Shown piece after piece: positions 1 through 11,166 of a DNA stretch of 64,000 bases (position 1 is its first letter; every line of letters starts with the position of its first letter). Below the pieces are notes generated by a model that ran no database searches, was not told where the DNA came from, and saw only the letters and a program-made list of their open reading frames with translations. The position numbers were made by a program, and so were the translations under genes. Origin of the DNA: Latilactobacillus sakei (GTDB lineage Bacteria > Bacillota > Bacilli > Lactobacillales > Lactobacillaceae); the NCBI GenBank assembly GCA_002953655.1, contig CP025839.1, positions 744,001 through 808,000 of the forward strand, given 5' to 3'.

Positions 1-2
1 GT

Positions 3-1469
<1,467 letters not shown>

Positions 1470-1480
1470 GGAGGATTATT

Positions 1481-3307
1481 ATGACATTTTCATTAGATAG
1501 CCGTCAACAAACCATTCAAAACTTAAAGAACGAACAACTTGATTTATTAATCATTGGTGGTGGGATCACTGGTGCAGGGGTCGCAATTCAATCCGCCGCA
1601 TCTGGTATTAAAACCGGTTTAATTGAAATGCAAGATTTTGCAGAAGGCACATCATCACGGTCAACGAAGTTAGTCCATGGTGGGATTCGCTACTTGAAGA
1701 CTTTCGATGTCGGGGTTGTTGCTGATACTGTTAGCGAACGGGCCGTTGTTCAAGGCATCGCACCTCACATTCCACGGCCTACGCCAATGCTTTTACCAAT
1801 CTATGATGAACCAGAAGCAACTTACGATATGTTCAGCGTTAAAATTGCGATGGATTTATATGATAAATTGGCTGGAGTGACTGGCACGCAATATGCTAAC
1901 TACACAATTGATCGTAAAGAAGTCCTCCAACGCGAACCTGGTTTGAAGTCCGAAAACTTAAAAGGGGCTGGTGTTTACTTAGACTTCGTTAATAACGATG
2001 CCCGTTTAGTTATTGAAAACATCAAGGAAGCTGATGAATTAGGTGCATTAGTTGCTAGCCACGTTAAAGCAGTCGGGATGACTTATGATGCTAACGGCCG
2101 CGTGAATGGCTTGAAAGCACATGATGATTTGACGGATGAAACATTCGATATTCATGCCAAATTAGTTATTAATACAGCCGGCCCTTGGGTTGATAAAGTT
2201 AACGCGTTGAATACTGAAGTGAAAGCCCAAGAAACATTGCGGCCAACTAAAGGGATTCATTTAGTCGTTGATAGCAGCCGTTTATCAGTACCACAACCAA
2301 CATATTTTGATTCAGGTCTCCATGATGGTCGCATGATTTTTGTTGTGCCACGCGAAGGTAAGACATACTTCGGGACAACTGATACAGACTACACAGGTGA
2401 TTACAAACACCCACGCGTTGAACAAACAGACGTTGATTATTTATTAAAGGCTATCAATAACCGTTATCCTAACGTTGATATCGCATTAGACGATATTGAA
2501 GCAAGTTGGGCCGGATTACGACCATTAATCGCCAATAATGGTAGTTCTGATTATAACGGTGGTGGCGCTAATAGCGGGAAGGTTTCAGAAGAATCATTCA
2601 ATAACTTAATTAAGACGGTTGATGATTACGAAAACAAGACGGCTGCCCGTGCGGATGTGGAAAAGGCAATCAGTCAATTAAGAACAGCCCATGCAGAAGA
2701 AACAGTTACCCCTTCACAAGTCTCACGTGGGAGTTCACTTAAAGTGGCTGAAAACGGCTTAATGACTTTATCAGGTGGTAAGATTACGGACTATCGTAAG
2801 ATGGCTGCCGGCGCATTAGAAATGATTCGTGATATCTTGAAGAAAGACTTCAATGAAACGGTTCGTGAAATCGATTCTAAGAAGTTACAAGTATCAGGTG
2901 GTCATTTTGATCCTAATAACGTTGAAGATACATTGAAATTCTACGCAAAAGTGGCAATGAGCAAAGGTATCTCAGAAGATGATGCTACTGATTTAGCTAA
3001 CCGCTTTGGTTCAAACGTTAGCCGGGTGGTTTCATATGCAGATCAAGGGACAGCTGAAGGCTTGAATTTGAAAGAAACCATTAGTTTAAGATACTCAGTT
3101 AACGAAGAAATGACTTTAACACCAGTTGATTACTTATTGCGCCGAACAAACTTTGTTTTATTCCACAATGATCAATTGGCAGCCATCAAACAACCAGTTG
3201 TCAATGAAATGGCGCGTCTCTTGAATTGGGATGCTGCTGAAAAAGAACGTCAAACAGCGCAATTAGATGCCGCAATCGCTGAAGCACAACTCGACTATTT
3301 AAAATAG
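1481..3307 (+). CDS. glpO: Alpha-glycerophosphate oxidase (FAD-dependent)
   Basis: Oxidises glycerol 3-phosphate to dihydroxyacetone phosphate. The 608-residue length and the polar insert at about residues 365-410 (NNLIKTVDDYENKTAARADV and following) resemble the soluble oxidases of enterococci and streptococci. These reduce O2 to H2O2, unlike the quinone-linked GlpD of other bacteria. The FAD-binding Rossmann motif LLIIGGGITGAGVA is near residue 22, followed by SSRSTKLVHGGIRYL, and a substrate-domain motif FGTTDTDY is near residue 300. The ATG is preceded by AAGGAGG. It is co-transcribed with glpK and glpF. Oxidase rather than dehydrogenase is inferred from the insert and length; glpD is the alternative name. 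Confidence 0.93.
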   Translation: MTFSLDSRQQTIQNLKNEQLDLLIIGGGITGAGVAIQSAASGIKTGLIEMQDFAEGTSSRSTKLVHGGIRYLKTFDVGVVADTVSERAVVQGIAPHIPRPTPMLLPIYDEPEATYDMFSVKIAMDLYDKLAGVTGTQYANYTIDRKEVLQREPGLKSENLKGAGVYLDFVNNDARLVIENIKEADELGALVASHVKAVGMTYDANGRVNGLKAHDDLTDETFDIHAKLVINTAGPWVDKVNALNTEVKAQETLRPTKGIHLVVDSSRLSVPQPTYFDSGLHDGRMIFVVPREGKTYFGTTDTDYTGDYKHPRVEQTDVDYLLKAINNRYPNVDIALDDIEASWAGLRPLIANNGSSDYNGGGANSGKVSEESFNNLIKTVDDYENKTAARADVEKAISQLRTAHAEETVTPSQVSRGSSLKVAENGLMTLSGGKITDYRKMAAGALEMIRDILKKDFNETVREIDSKKLQVSGGHFDPNNVEDTLKFYAKVAMSKGISEDDATDLANRFGSNVSRVVSYADQGTAEGLNLKETISLRYSVNEEMTLTPVDYLLRRTNFVLFHNDQLAAIKQPVVNEMARLLNWDAAEKERQTAQLDAAIAEAQLDYLK

Positions 3308-3331
3308 TGAGTTGAATAAGGAGGAAACCTT

Positions 3332-4051
3332 ATGGATAATTCAATCATGGTCCAAGCGCTCGGCGAATTGGTCGGGACATTTATTTTAGTCCTCTTAGGG
3401 GACGGGGTCGTTGCTGGTGTTAGTTTAGCAAAGACTAAGGCCAATGGTGCCGGTTGGATTGCAATTACGTTAGGTTGGGGGTTTGCCGTAACGCTAGGTG
3501 TTTACGCATCAGCATTTATGGGACCGGCCCATTTAAACCCAGCAGTTACACTCGCTTTTGCAATTATCGGTAAAGTATCATGGTCTGTTGTACTACCATT
3601 TATCATTGCGCAAATGATCGGGGCTTTCTTGGGGGCAGTTGTTGTTTGGATTCAATACTACCCACATTGGCAAGCCACCGATGATCAATCGGCAATTTTG
3701 GGGACTTTTGCAACTGGTCCCGCAATTAGAAGTCCATTTGCGAACTTAATGAGTGAAGTTATTGGGACGTTTGTCTTAGTATACGCATTATTAGCATTAA
3801 CACGGGGCCAATTTACCGAAGGGTTAAACCCACTGGTAGTTGGTGTCATCATTACAGCAATCGGGTTATCACTTGGTGGGACGACCGGTTATGCGATTAA
3901 TCCAGCTCGGGATTTAGGGCCGCGGATTGCGCATGCGGTATTACCAATTGCCAATAAAGGTGATTCTGACTGGCAATACAGCTGGATTCCAGTTGTTGGT
4001 CCCTTCGTTGGTGGGATTTTAGGGGCATTATTATTTGTGCTATTACCTTAA
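3332..4051 (+). CDS. glpF: Glycerol facilitator / aquaglyceroporin
   Basis: Membrane channel of the MIP family for glycerol and possibly water or other small neutral solutes. At 239 residues it has six predicted membrane helices. The two pore motifs are HLNPAVTLAF (about residue 67) and YAINPARDLGPR (about residue 189). The Asp after the second NPAR is typical of glyceroporins rather than strict aquaporins. It sits 24 bases after glpO behind an AAGGAGG site. A strong hairpin terminator follows directly, so it ends the glpKOF operon. Some lactobacillar GlpF paralogues also pass lactic acid or dihydroxyacetone, so exact specificity is open. Confidence 0.95.
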   Translation: MDNSIMVQALGELVGTFILVLLGDGVVAGVSLAKTKANGAGWIAITLGWGFAVTLGVYASAFMGPAHLNPAVTLAFAIIGKVSWSVVLPFIIAQMIGAFLGAVVVWIQYYPHWQATDDQSAILGTFATGPAIRSPFANLMSEVIGTFVLVYALLALTRGQFTEGLNPLVVGVIITAIGLSLGGTTGYAINPARDLGPRIAHAVLPIANKGDSDWQYSWIPVVGPFVGGILGALLFVLLP

Positions 4052-4063
4052 TAAATATCTTTA

Positions 4064-4102
4064 AAAAGAGTGATTCATTAAATGATGAATCACTCTTTTT
4101 TT
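4064..4102 (+). terminator. Terminator of the glpKOF operon
   Basis: The stem AAAAAGAGTGATTCATTA pairs with the matching arm TGATGAATCACTCTTTTT and is followed by a T run. It starts 12 bases after the glpF stop codon. Confidence 0.9.
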
Positions 4103-4130
4103 GTTCGCTTTTTTTAAATAAACGATATTT
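4100..4130. promoter_or_regulatory. Possible PurBox pair upstream of purE
   Basis: TTTGTTCGCTTTT (4100-4112) matches a reverse-oriented PurBox (AWWWCCGAACWWT, recalled from Bacillus/Lactococcus) at 11 of 13 positions. ATAAACGATATTT (4118-4130) is a weaker forward match. The two central CG dinucleotides are 17 bases apart, close to the spacing described for PurR box pairs. Functional binding is inference. Confidence 0.35.
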
Positions 4131-4209
4131 TTTAAAAGCTATTTTATAATCATCTTGCAAATAACACGTATAATTTATAAAAATATAACTAAATAATACG
4201 GATTCCCCT

Positions 4210-4248
4210 TTGACTTATGACGTTATGGTTGTTAAAATCAAACCATAA
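4210..4248 (+). promoter_or_regulatory. purE promoter with overlapping palindrome
   Basis: A sigma-A type promoter is present: TTGACT (4210-4215), a 17-base spacer, and TAAAAT (4233-4238). A perfect 8-bp inverted repeat, TTATGGTT (4223-4230) and AACCATAA (4241-4248), straddles the -10 hexamer, which is a typical operator position. No regulator can be named from the sequence. Confidence 0.7.
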
Positions 4249-4273
4249 TCAATTACGAAAGTAGGCCAATTGA

Positions 4274-4759
4274 ATGACGGATGTAGCGATTGTAATGGGA
4301 TCGATTTCTGATTGGGAAACAATGCAAGCAACAGCTCAGATTTTAGCGGATTTGAACGTGAGTTATACTAAAAAAGTCATTTCGGCACACCGGATGCCAA
4401 TGGAAATGACTACATTTGCGCAAAGCGCAGCACCAGAAGGTTATCAAGTCATTATTGCGGGCGCTGGAGGTGCGGCACATCTACCAGGGATGTTGGCAGC
4501 TAACACGGTTCTGCCAGTCATCGGAGTCCCAATTCAAAGCAAGGCACTTAATGGGATGGACTCATTATTATCAATGGTCCAAATGCCAAGTGGAGTCCCA
4601 GTAGCGACGGTAGCGATAGGCAAGGCGGGAGCAATTAACGCAGGTTTATTGGCAACCCAAATCTGTGGGCTTAAAACACCGATTTATCAGAAGGCATTAG
4701 TACAATACAGCCAAACACTTCATCAAAAGGCGGTGGCAAGTAATGACCAACTTAACTAA
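4274..4759 (+). CDS. purE: N5-carboxyaminoimidazole ribonucleotide mutase
   Basis: Converts N5-CAIR, made by PurK, to CAIR in purine synthesis. At 161 residues it is a normal class I PurE. The nucleotide-binding start [14 protein letters not shown] and the motif ISAHRMP (about residue 40), with its conserved catalytic His, are present, as is the glycine-rich [11 protein letters not shown] (about 67). It begins the purine cluster and is preceded by a good promoter. The ATG has a modest AAAGTAGG upstream. Its 3' end overlaps purK by 17 bases, which suggests translational coupling of the two successive enzymes. Confidence 0.96.
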   Translation: MTDVAIVMGSISDWETMQATAQILADLNVSYTKKVISAHRMPMEMTTFAQSAAPEGYQVIIAGAGGAAHLPGMLAANTVLPVIGVPIQSKALNGMDSLLSMVQMPSGVPVATVAIGKAGAINAGLLATQICGLKTPIYQKALVQYSQTLHQKAVASNDQLN

Positions 4760-5894
4760 GCAAATTCTTCCAGGCCAGGTCATCGGGATCATTGGGGGCG
4801 GCCAATTAGGACAGATGATGACTTTGGCCGCTAAATCGATGGGTTTTAAAGTGATTGTGCTTGATCCGCAAGTTGATTGTCCGGCCGGCCAAGTAGCGGA
4901 TGACCAAATTATCGCAGCTTACGATGACGAGAATCAAATCATTGAATTGGCGAAACGTTCGGATGTGGTGACTTATGAATTTGAGAATGTGGACGCCACA
5001 ACGATTGAAAAAGCGCAACGGTTAACACAAATTCCCCAAGGGACCAAGGCGTTACGAATTGCCCAAGATCGGGTTTTGGAAAAGCAATTTTTAGCAACCG
5101 AGAAATTACCGCACGCCGCCTTTAAAGTGGTGACTTCGATTAGTGACTTAACTAAGGCGGTTGCCGAGATTGGCTTACCTTGTCTCTTGAAAACGGCCCG
5201 AGGTGGTTACGATGGTAAAGGGCAATTTGTCTTAAGACGAGCTAGCGATATTGAAGCTGCTAAGGAGCTCTTGGATTTTGGCGTTTGTGTGTTAGAAGAG
5301 ATGGTGATGTTTGAACAAGAGGTTTCAGTCATGATTAGCCAAAACTGGGCAGGGCAGCAGGCACTTTTTCCAGTAATTGAAAACCAACACCGGCATAACA
5401 TATTACATATTAGTATTTGCCCAGCGCGGGTCCCGGCGGCGGTTGCACAAGAAGCTCAGAAAATTGCGCAGAAAATTGCGACGGAAATAGAATTGGTGGG
5501 GACGCTTGGTGTGGAGTTCTTCGTAACGCCAGCTGGCCAGCTGTTTGTGAACGAAATCGCACCAAGACCGCATAATTCAGGTCATTTAACGATTGAAGCC
5601 TGTGATATATCGCAATTTATGGCGCATATCCGCGGGGTTTGCAATTGGCCGCTCCAAACGCCGCGCCTTTGGCAATCGGCGGTAATGGTCAATGTCTTGG
5701 GCCAAGATGTGCCAGGCGCAATAGCCAAGAGCTGCCAAGCAACTGATTGGTATTATCACGATTATGGCAAGGCTGAGCGCAAAGAAAATCGGAAGATGGG
5801 GCATGTTACCTTGTTGAGCGATGATTTAAGTAAAACACTTGCTGAGATTGAGGCAACACAAATTTGGGCATTACCAAAGGAGCAGATAAAATGA
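4743..5894 (+). CDS. purK: 5-(carboxyamino)imidazole ribonucleotide synthase
   Basis: ATP-grasp enzyme that carboxylates AIR with bicarbonate and ATP to give N5-CAIR, the PurE substrate. It has 383 residues. The N-terminal Rossmann motif [12 protein letters not shown] is at about residue 15, followed by TYEFENV, the central ATP-grasp segment [13 protein letters not shown] (about 150) and the metal-binding [12 protein letters not shown] (about 270). It overlaps purE upstream, and its TGA overlaps the purB ATG (ATGA). Having both purE and purK is the usual bacterial two-step route. Confidence 0.96.
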   Translation: MTNLTKQILPGQVIGIIGGGQLGQMMTLAAKSMGFKVIVLDPQVDCPAGQVADDQIIAAYDDENQIIELAKRSDVVTYEFENVDATTIEKAQRLTQIPQGTKALRIAQDRVLEKQFLATEKLPHAAFKVVTSISDLTKAVAEIGLPCLLKTARGGYDGKGQFVLRRASDIEAAKELLDFGVCVLEEMVMFEQEVSVMISQNWAGQQALFPVIENQHRHNILHISICPARVPAAVAQEAQKIAQKIATEIELVGTLGVEFFVTPAGQLFVNEIAPRPHNSGHLTIEACDISQFMAHIRGVCNWPLQTPRLWQSAVMVNVLGQDVPGAIAKSCQATDWYYHDYGKAERKENRKMGHVTLLSDDLSKTLAEIEATQIWALPKEQIK

Positions 5895-7186
5895 TTGAAC
5901 GTTATACAAATCCTGACATGGGTGCGATTTGGACCGACCACAATAAATACAATGCTTGGTTGGCAGTTGAAATCTTGGCGGATGAGGCATGGTCCAAACT
6001 GGGGCATATTCCAGCAGAAGATGTCGCTAAGATTAAAGCCAACGCGCAATTCTCAATTCCCCGGATGCTAGAAATTGAGCAGGAAACAAGGCATGATGTG
6101 GTGGCGTTCACCCGCGCTGTTTCGGAATCACTAGGCGCTGAACGGAAATGGGTTCATTATGGGTTAACGTCTACTGACGTCGTTGATACAGCTTACGGCT
6201 ATTTATTGAAACAAGCGAATGCCATTTTACGAGCTGATATCGATGCTTTGTTAGCCGTGATTGCCAAGCAAGCTAAACGTTATCAAGATACAGTTATGAT
6301 GGGGCGGACCCATGGCGTGCACGCCGAACCGACAACTTTTGGGTTGAAATTAGCCCTTTGGTATTCCGAATTAAAACGCCATAAAGAACGTTTTGAAGCA
6401 GCAGCTGAAGGTGTTGAAGCCGGTAAAATTAGCGGGGCAGTGGGGACTTTTGCGAATATTCCCCCCTTTGTTGAAAGTTATGTTTGTGAGCAATTGGGGA
6501 TTCGGGCCCAAGAGATTTCAACCCAAGTATTGCCGAGAGATTTACACGCCGCTTATGTTGCTGAGATGGCGTTATTAGCCACCTCTATCGAAAAATTTGC
6601 AACTGAAATTCGTGGTCTGCAAAAATCAGAAACGCGTGAAGTGGAGGAGTATTTTGCTAAAGGGCAAAAAGGCTCTTCGGCAATGCCGCATAAACGCAAC
6701 CCGATTGGTTCGGAAAATATCACCGGGTTAACGCGCGTCATTCGGGGGCATATGGTAACGGCTTATGAAGATGTGTCCCTGTGGCATGAACGCGATATTT
6801 CACATAGCTCTGCTGAACGAATTATTTTACCGGATACAACTATTTTATTAGATTATATTCTCAAGCGGTTTACAAAAATTATGACGAACTTGACGGTCTT
6901 CCCAGAAAATATGAAACGCAATATGGGTCGGACTTTTGGTTTGATTTACAGTCAACGTGTGTTATTGAAGTTGATTGATCACGGCCTTTCAAGAGAAGCG
7001 GCCTACGACTTGATTCAACCGAAGACAGCCCGCTCTTGGGATGAACAAATTGATTTCAGACCGTTGCTCGAAGCTGATGAACAAGTAATGCGCATTCTAA
7101 CACCGGCCGATTTGGATGATGCGTTTGACTATCATTATCATATTCGCCACGTGGCCGAAATTTTTGAACGTGTCGGGTTGGGTTAA
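5891..7186 (+). CDS. purB: Adenylosuccinate lyase
   Basis: Catalyses two fumarate-releasing steps: SAICAR to AICAR, and adenylosuccinate to AMP. The ATG at 5891 is chosen because AAGGAG lies 8 bases upstream and the resulting [11 protein letters not shown] is the family N-terminus; an upstream in-frame ATG at 5864 lies inside purK and lacks this. This gives 431 residues. The fumarase/aspartase-superfamily signature [10 protein letters not shown] is near residue 265, with [11 protein letters not shown] near 141. The start codon overlaps the purK stop. A hairpin terminator follows, so purEKB may form its own transcript or a regulated upstream part of the larger cluster. Confidence 0.97.
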   Translation: MIERYTNPDMGAIWTDHNKYNAWLAVEILADEAWSKLGHIPAEDVAKIKANAQFSIPRMLEIEQETRHDVVAFTRAVSESLGAERKWVHYGLTSTDVVDTAYGYLLKQANAILRADIDALLAVIAKQAKRYQDTVMMGRTHGVHAEPTTFGLKLALWYSELKRHKERFEAAAEGVEAGKISGAVGTFANIPPFVESYVCEQLGIRAQEISTQVLPRDLHAAYVAEMALLATSIEKFATEIRGLQKSETREVEEYFAKGQKGSSAMPHKRNPIGSENITGLTRVIRGHMVTAYEDVSLWHERDISHSSAERIILPDTTILLDYILKRFTKIMTNLTVFPENMKRNMGRTFGLIYSQRVLLKLIDHGLSREAAYDLIQPKTARSWDEQIDFRPLLEADEQVMRILTPADLDDAFDYHYHIRHVAEIFERVGLG

Positions 7187-7188
7187 AA

Positions 7189-7253
7189 ATAAACGAACTT
7201 TGAAAGAGTAATCATTTCAAAGTTTTTTTATGGCAAAAATAAAAACGAACAAT
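7189..7253 (+). promoter_or_regulatory. Two PurBox-like sites before purC
   Basis: ATAAACGAACTTT (7189-7201) and AAAAACGAACAAT (7241-7253) each match the remembered PurBox AWWWCCGAACWWT at 12 of 13 positions, both with A in place of the first C. The first overlaps the purB terminator stem and the second lies just upstream of the purC ribosome site. PurR-type control is inferred. The shared A suggests a lineage-specific consensus. Confidence 0.5.
7196..7230 (+). terminator. Hairpin terminator between purB and purC
   Basis: AACTTTGAAA pairs with TTTCAAAGTT across a 9-base loop and is followed by a run of seven T. It lies inside the pur cluster, so it should end or attenuate purEKB transcripts before purC. 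Confidence 0.85.
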
Positions 7254-7298
7254 TATTAATTATTTTATAAAATAATATGTCTATTGGAGGAAGAAACG

Positions 7299-8024
7299 AT
7301 GAGCGAAACGTTACTTTATTCTGGGAAAGCCAAGGACTTATTTTCAACTGACGACCCCGAAGTCTTAAAAATGATTTATAAGGATCAAGCGACAGCTTTG
7401 AATGGTAAGCGTAAAGAACAGATTACTGGTAAAGGGGCCGTTAATTATGAAATTTCAAAATTAATATTTGCCTATTTAAGCCAACAAGGCATCGAAACCC
7501 ATTTAATTAAAAATATCTCAGAAACCGAACAACTCGTCAAAAAGGTCACCATTATCCCGTTGGAAGTAGTTTTGAGAAATGTTGTTGCCGGTAGCTTTGC
7601 CCGGAAGTTTGGTCAGCCATTGGGACAACGATTAGACCAACCGATTATTGAATATTATTACAAAAATGATGCTTTGGATGATCCGGCTATTAATATCTCA
7701 CAAGCAACGGCTTTGAAACTGGTGACGCCAACGGAAGTGGCTACGATTGAAGCTATGACGAAGCAGATCAATGCTTTATTGATTAAGTTATTCACTGAAA
7801 TCGGTATTGATTTAATTGATTTTAAATTGGAATTTGGTCGCTACCAAGGACGGTTAATTTTAGCGGATGAATTTTCACCAGATAATTGTCGGCTTTGGGA
7901 TCAACAAACACACGCATCATTAGATAAGGATGTGTTCCGCCAGAATAAGGGCGACTTAGTCACGGTCTATGAGACGGTTTTACAACGCTTAACAAAAACG
8001 ATTGGGGGTTTTGCAAATGTATAA
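7299..8024 (+). CDS. purC: SAICAR synthetase
   Basis: Joins CAIR and aspartate with ATP to give SAICAR. The ATG at 7299 follows TTGGAGGAAG at normal spacing; the in-frame TTG at 7284 overlaps that ribosome site and is not used. It has 241 residues, the usual length for short bacterial PurC. The N-terminal LLYSGKAKDLF phosphate loop, EVVLRNVVAGS near residue 90 and the acidic LIDFKLEFGR near residue 180 are family motifs. Its 3' end overlaps the purS start by 8 bases. Confidence 0.96.
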   Translation: MSETLLYSGKAKDLFSTDDPEVLKMIYKDQATALNGKRKEQITGKGAVNYEISKLIFAYLSQQGIETHLIKNISETEQLVKKVTIIPLEVVLRNVVAGSFARKFGQPLGQRLDQPIIEYYYKNDALDDPAINISQATALKLVTPTEVATIEAMTKQINALLIKLFTEIGIDLIDFKLEFGRYQGRLILADEFSPDNCRLWDQQTHASLDKDVFRQNKGDLVTVYETVLQRLTKTIGGFANV

Positions 8025-8277
8025 CGTGCAAGTTTATGTCACCTATAAAGATTCAGTTCTAGATCCACAAGGTCAAGCGGTTCAAGGGGCGCTTCAACGT
8101 TTAGGCTTTGAAGGGATTAGTCAAATGCGGATTGGTAAGTTTTTCGAAATGCAAGTAACCGGTGCGGATCAAGGCGCTGTGATTGATAAGGTTGAAGCAA
8201 TTTGTGATCAACTATTAGCTAATCCAAATATGGAACAATACCGCTACGACTTACAATTGGTGGAGGGTGCAAAATGA
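8017..8277 (+). CDS. purS: FGAM synthase subunit PurS
   Basis: Small structural subunit that bridges PurQ and PurL in the three-part FGAM synthase of Gram-positive bacteria. The chosen ATG at 8017 gives 86 residues beginning [19 protein letters not shown], the normal PurS start; upstream in-frame codons lie inside purC. A G-rich stretch, TTGGGGG, acts as ribosome site. PurS overlaps purC by 8 bases and purQ by 4, consistent with coupled stoichiometric translation. Confidence 0.95.
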   Translation: MYNVQVYVTYKDSVLDPQGQAVQGALQRLGFEGISQMRIGKFFEMQVTGADQGAVIDKVEAICDQLLANPNMEQYRYDLQLVEGAK

Positions 8278-8951
8278 AATTTGCAGTGCTTGTTTTTCCA
8301 GGATCAAATTGTGATGCCGATTTATACCACGCAATTGTCGATGTCTGCCATGAAGAAGCGGCGTATGTCTCTTACACAGCAACCAGCTTAGCCGGTTTTG
8401 ATGCGGTGTTGATTCCAGGTGGGTTTTCATACGGCGATTATTTACGCAGTGGCGCGATTGCCAAATTGGCGCCGATTATGACGGCGGTGGTGGCTTTTGC
8501 TAAAGCGGGCAAACCGGTTTTAGGAATCTGCAACGGTTTCCAGATTTTAACGGAAGCGGGCTTATTACCAGGTGCATTATTGCCTAATCGCCAAACGCAT
8601 TTCATTTGCGAAACGGTAGCTTTACAGGTTGAAAACAGCGACACACGTTTTACAAATCAATATGTAAAAGGGGCCACAATTGCGCTACCAATTGCTCACG
8701 GTGAAGGTAATTATTATTGTGATCCAGAAACGTTGGCTCAATTGCACGCCAACCACCAAATCGCATTTACTTATGCAACCGACGTTAATGGCAGCTTAGA
8801 CAATATCGCGGGCATCACGAACGAAGCGGGAAATGTTTTAGGGATGATGCCGCATCCAGAACGCGCCGTTGAAGCTTTATTAGGCAGTGCGGATGGCCTA
8901 GGTGTTTTCCAATCAATTTTGAAAAGCGGGGTAGCAACGCATGGTGAATAA
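8274..8951 (+). CDS. purQ: FGAM synthase glutaminase subunit PurQ
   Basis: Class I glutamine amidotransferase that supplies ammonia to PurL for converting FGAR to FGAM. At 225 residues it has the nucleophile elbow VLGICNGFQ (Cys about residue 86) and the His/Glu of the triad in [10 protein letters not shown] near residue 197. FPGSNCDAD at the N-terminus is the PurQ signature. The ATG overlaps the purS stop by 4 bases, and the end overlaps purL by 11. Confidence 0.97.
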   Translation: MKFAVLVFPGSNCDADLYHAIVDVCHEEAAYVSYTATSLAGFDAVLIPGGFSYGDYLRSGAIAKLAPIMTAVVAFAKAGKPVLGICNGFQILTEAGLLPGALLPNRQTHFICETVALQVENSDTRFTNQYVKGATIALPIAHGEGNYYCDPETLAQLHANHQIAFTYATDVNGSLDNIAGITNEAGNVLGMMPHPERAVEALLGSADGLGVFQSILKSGVATHGE

Positions 8952-11166
8952 TCCAACGGCAACTGAGATTCAACAAACCAAGTTATACCAACAATGGGGC
9001 TTAACCGATAGTGAATACGAATTGATTTGTACTAAAATCTTAAAACGATTGCCAAATTACACAGAGACGGGCCTTTTCTCGGTTATGTGGAGTGAACATT
9101 GTTCGTATAAAAACTCCAAACCGATTCTTAAAAAATTTCCAACGAATGGCCCCCACGTGCTACAAGGACCCGGTGAGGGGGCTGGGATTTTAGATATTGG
9201 TGATGGTCAAGCTGTTGTTTTCAAGGCGGAAAGTCATAATCATCCCTCTGCTGTTGAACCTTATGAAGGGGCCGCTACTGGGGTCGGTGGGATTATCCGC
9301 GACATTTTTTCAATGGGTGCAACGCCGATCGCCATTCTAGACAGTTTGCGGTTTGGGGAACTCAATGATAATCAAACCAAGTATCTGGTCCAGGAAGTGG
9401 TTGCTGGGATTGGCGGTTATGGTAATTGTATTGGGATTCCAACCGTCGGCGGGGAAATCAGCTTTGATCCATGCTATCAAGCCAATCCACTGGTGAATGC
9501 GATGTGTGTTGGTTTGATTGAACAAAAAGATATTCAACAAGGTAAAGCGCGAGGGGCTGGCAATAGTGTGTTGTATGTCGGCGCCAAAACGGGCCGCGAT
9601 GGGATTCATGGGGCCACCTTTGCATCGGATGAATTTGCAGAAGGGAAAGCAACCCAACGCTCAGCGGTTCAAGTCGGCGATCCATTCATGGAGAAATTAT
9701 TGATGGATGCTTGCTTAGCATTAATTTTGCAACATTCAGATTGGTTAGTCGGGATTCAAGATATGGGCGCCGCCGGGTTAGTTTCATCAACTGCCGAAAT
9801 GGCGGCTAAAGCGGGGACCGGGATGATTTTAGACCTGGACCAAGTCCCGCAACGTGAAACCGATATGTCCGCTTATGAAATCATGTTATCCGAATCGCAA
9901 GAACGGATGGCTTTATGTGTTAAGGCCGGTTATGAAGAGCAAGTGATTGCCTTATTTAAAGGTTACGACTTAGATGCCGTTCGGATTGGTGAAGTGACAA
10001 CCAAAGAACAATACCAACTATGGCACCAAGGCCAATTGGTCGCTGATTTACCAGTAGCGGCCTTAACGGATGCCGCACCGGTCTATCATAAGGCCCAAGC
10101 AAAACCAGAACGCTTAGCAACTTTTGCCGCCCAAGCGCCTTATGTACCCAATATAACGGACACTCAGGCAACTTGGTTGGCACTATTGAAACAACCAACA
10201 ATCGCAGATAAAAGTTCATTCTATCGCCACTATGATGCCCAAGTAAAAACCAATACCGTTGTTTTACCAGGGAGCGATGCAGCCGTAGTGCGGATTCGTG
10301 GGACCCAAAAGGCGCTTGCGATGACGACTGACTGTAACGGCCGCTATCTTTATCTAGATCCCCACGTGGGCGGTCAAATCGCAGTCGCTGAAGCTGCTCG
10401 AAATATTGTCGCTGCTGGTGGACAACCGCTAGGGATTACGGATTGTTTGAATTACGGTAATCCTGAAAAACCAGCTGTTTTCTGGGAATTTGATCAGAGC
10501 GCCCAAGGAATTGCTGCGGCTTGTGCGGCTTTTGGCACCCCAGTGATTTCGGGAAACGTCTCACTATATAACGAATTTAACGGAGAAGCGATTTACCCCA
10601 CACCAATGATTGGGATGGTCGGTTTAATTCGAGATATCAAAGACATTACCACGCAAGATTTTAAGCAAGCTGATGATTTAATTTATTTGATTGGTGAAAC
10701 TGACGATCATTATGCTGGTAGTGAATTACAAAAAATGCAACAAGGGGCTATTTCGGGCCAACTGGGGCACTTCTCGCTAACTACGGAAAAAGCTAACCAG
10801 GACCTTGTTTTACACGCGATTCAACAGGGCTTAATTGCCAGTGCACATGATTTAGCAGAAGGTGGCTTAGCAGTGGCCCTTTCTGAAGCAACCTTCAAGC
10901 GAGGTTTGGGGTATCACGTACAAGTAGATTTGGCTAGTCGTCAATTATTTGCCGAAACGCAATCGCGATTTATTGTGACGGTTAAAGCGGTCGACCAAGC
11001 TGCTTTTGAACAGCTTAGCCACCAATCAGCTCAATTGATTGGTCGGGTAACGGCTGAACCGGTGATGCATATTCAAACGAAAGATGAAACGATTGCCTTG
11101 ACCGTTGAAGCGGCCAAGGATGCTTGGGAGGCGGCTTTACCATGCTTAATGAAATCAGAAGCTTAA
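8941..11166 (+). CDS. purL: FGAM synthase large subunit PurL
   Basis: ATP-dependent synthetase subunit that makes FGAM from FGAR and ammonia delivered by PurQ. Its 741 residues correspond to the short PurL that needs PurS and PurQ, not the 1300-residue fused form. It shows two AIR-synthase-like halves. Motifs include [12 protein letters not shown] (about residue 42), [10 protein letters not shown] (about 95), the DMGAAGL loop (about 275) and [10 protein letters not shown] (about 535). The ATG lies inside the end of purQ, and its end overlaps purF by 25 bases. Confidence 0.97.
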   Translation: MVNNPTATEIQQTKLYQQWGLTDSEYELICTKILKRLPNYTETGLFSVMWSEHCSYKNSKPILKKFPTNGPHVLQGPGEGAGILDIGDGQAVVFKAESHNHPSAVEPYEGAATGVGGIIRDIFSMGATPIAILDSLRFGELNDNQTKYLVQEVVAGIGGYGNCIGIPTVGGEISFDPCYQANPLVNAMCVGLIEQKDIQQGKARGAGNSVLYVGAKTGRDGIHGATFASDEFAEGKATQRSAVQVGDPFMEKLLMDACLALILQHSDWLVGIQDMGAAGLVSSTAEMAAKAGTGMILDLDQVPQRETDMSAYEIMLSESQERMALCVKAGYEEQVIALFKGYDLDAVRIGEVTTKEQYQLWHQGQLVADLPVAALTDAAPVYHKAQAKPERLATFAAQAPYVPNITDTQATWLALLKQPTIADKSSFYRHYDAQVKTNTVVLPGSDAAVVRIRGTQKALAMTTDCNGRYLYLDPHVGGQIAVAEAARNIVAAGGQPLGITDCLNYGNPEKPAVFWEFDQSAQGIAAACAAFGTPVISGNVSLYNEFNGEAIYPTPMIGMVGLIRDIKDITTQDFKQADDLIYLIGETDDHYAGSELQKMQQGAISGQLGHFSLTTEKANQDLVLHAIQQGLIASAHDLAEGGLAVALSEATFKRGLGYHVQVDLASRQLFAETQSRFIVTVKAVDQAAFEQLSHQSAQLIGRVTAEPVMHIQTKDETIALTVEAAKDAWEAALPCLMKSEA

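Noticed and set aside
3897-4160. 87-residue - strand frame over the end of glpF
   Set aside because: It crosses the glpF terminator and lies antisense to a conserved gene; no ribosome site.
9337-9703. Three overlapping 60-106 residue frames inside purL
   Set aside because: Shadows of purL in other frames; codon pattern and conservation belong to purL.
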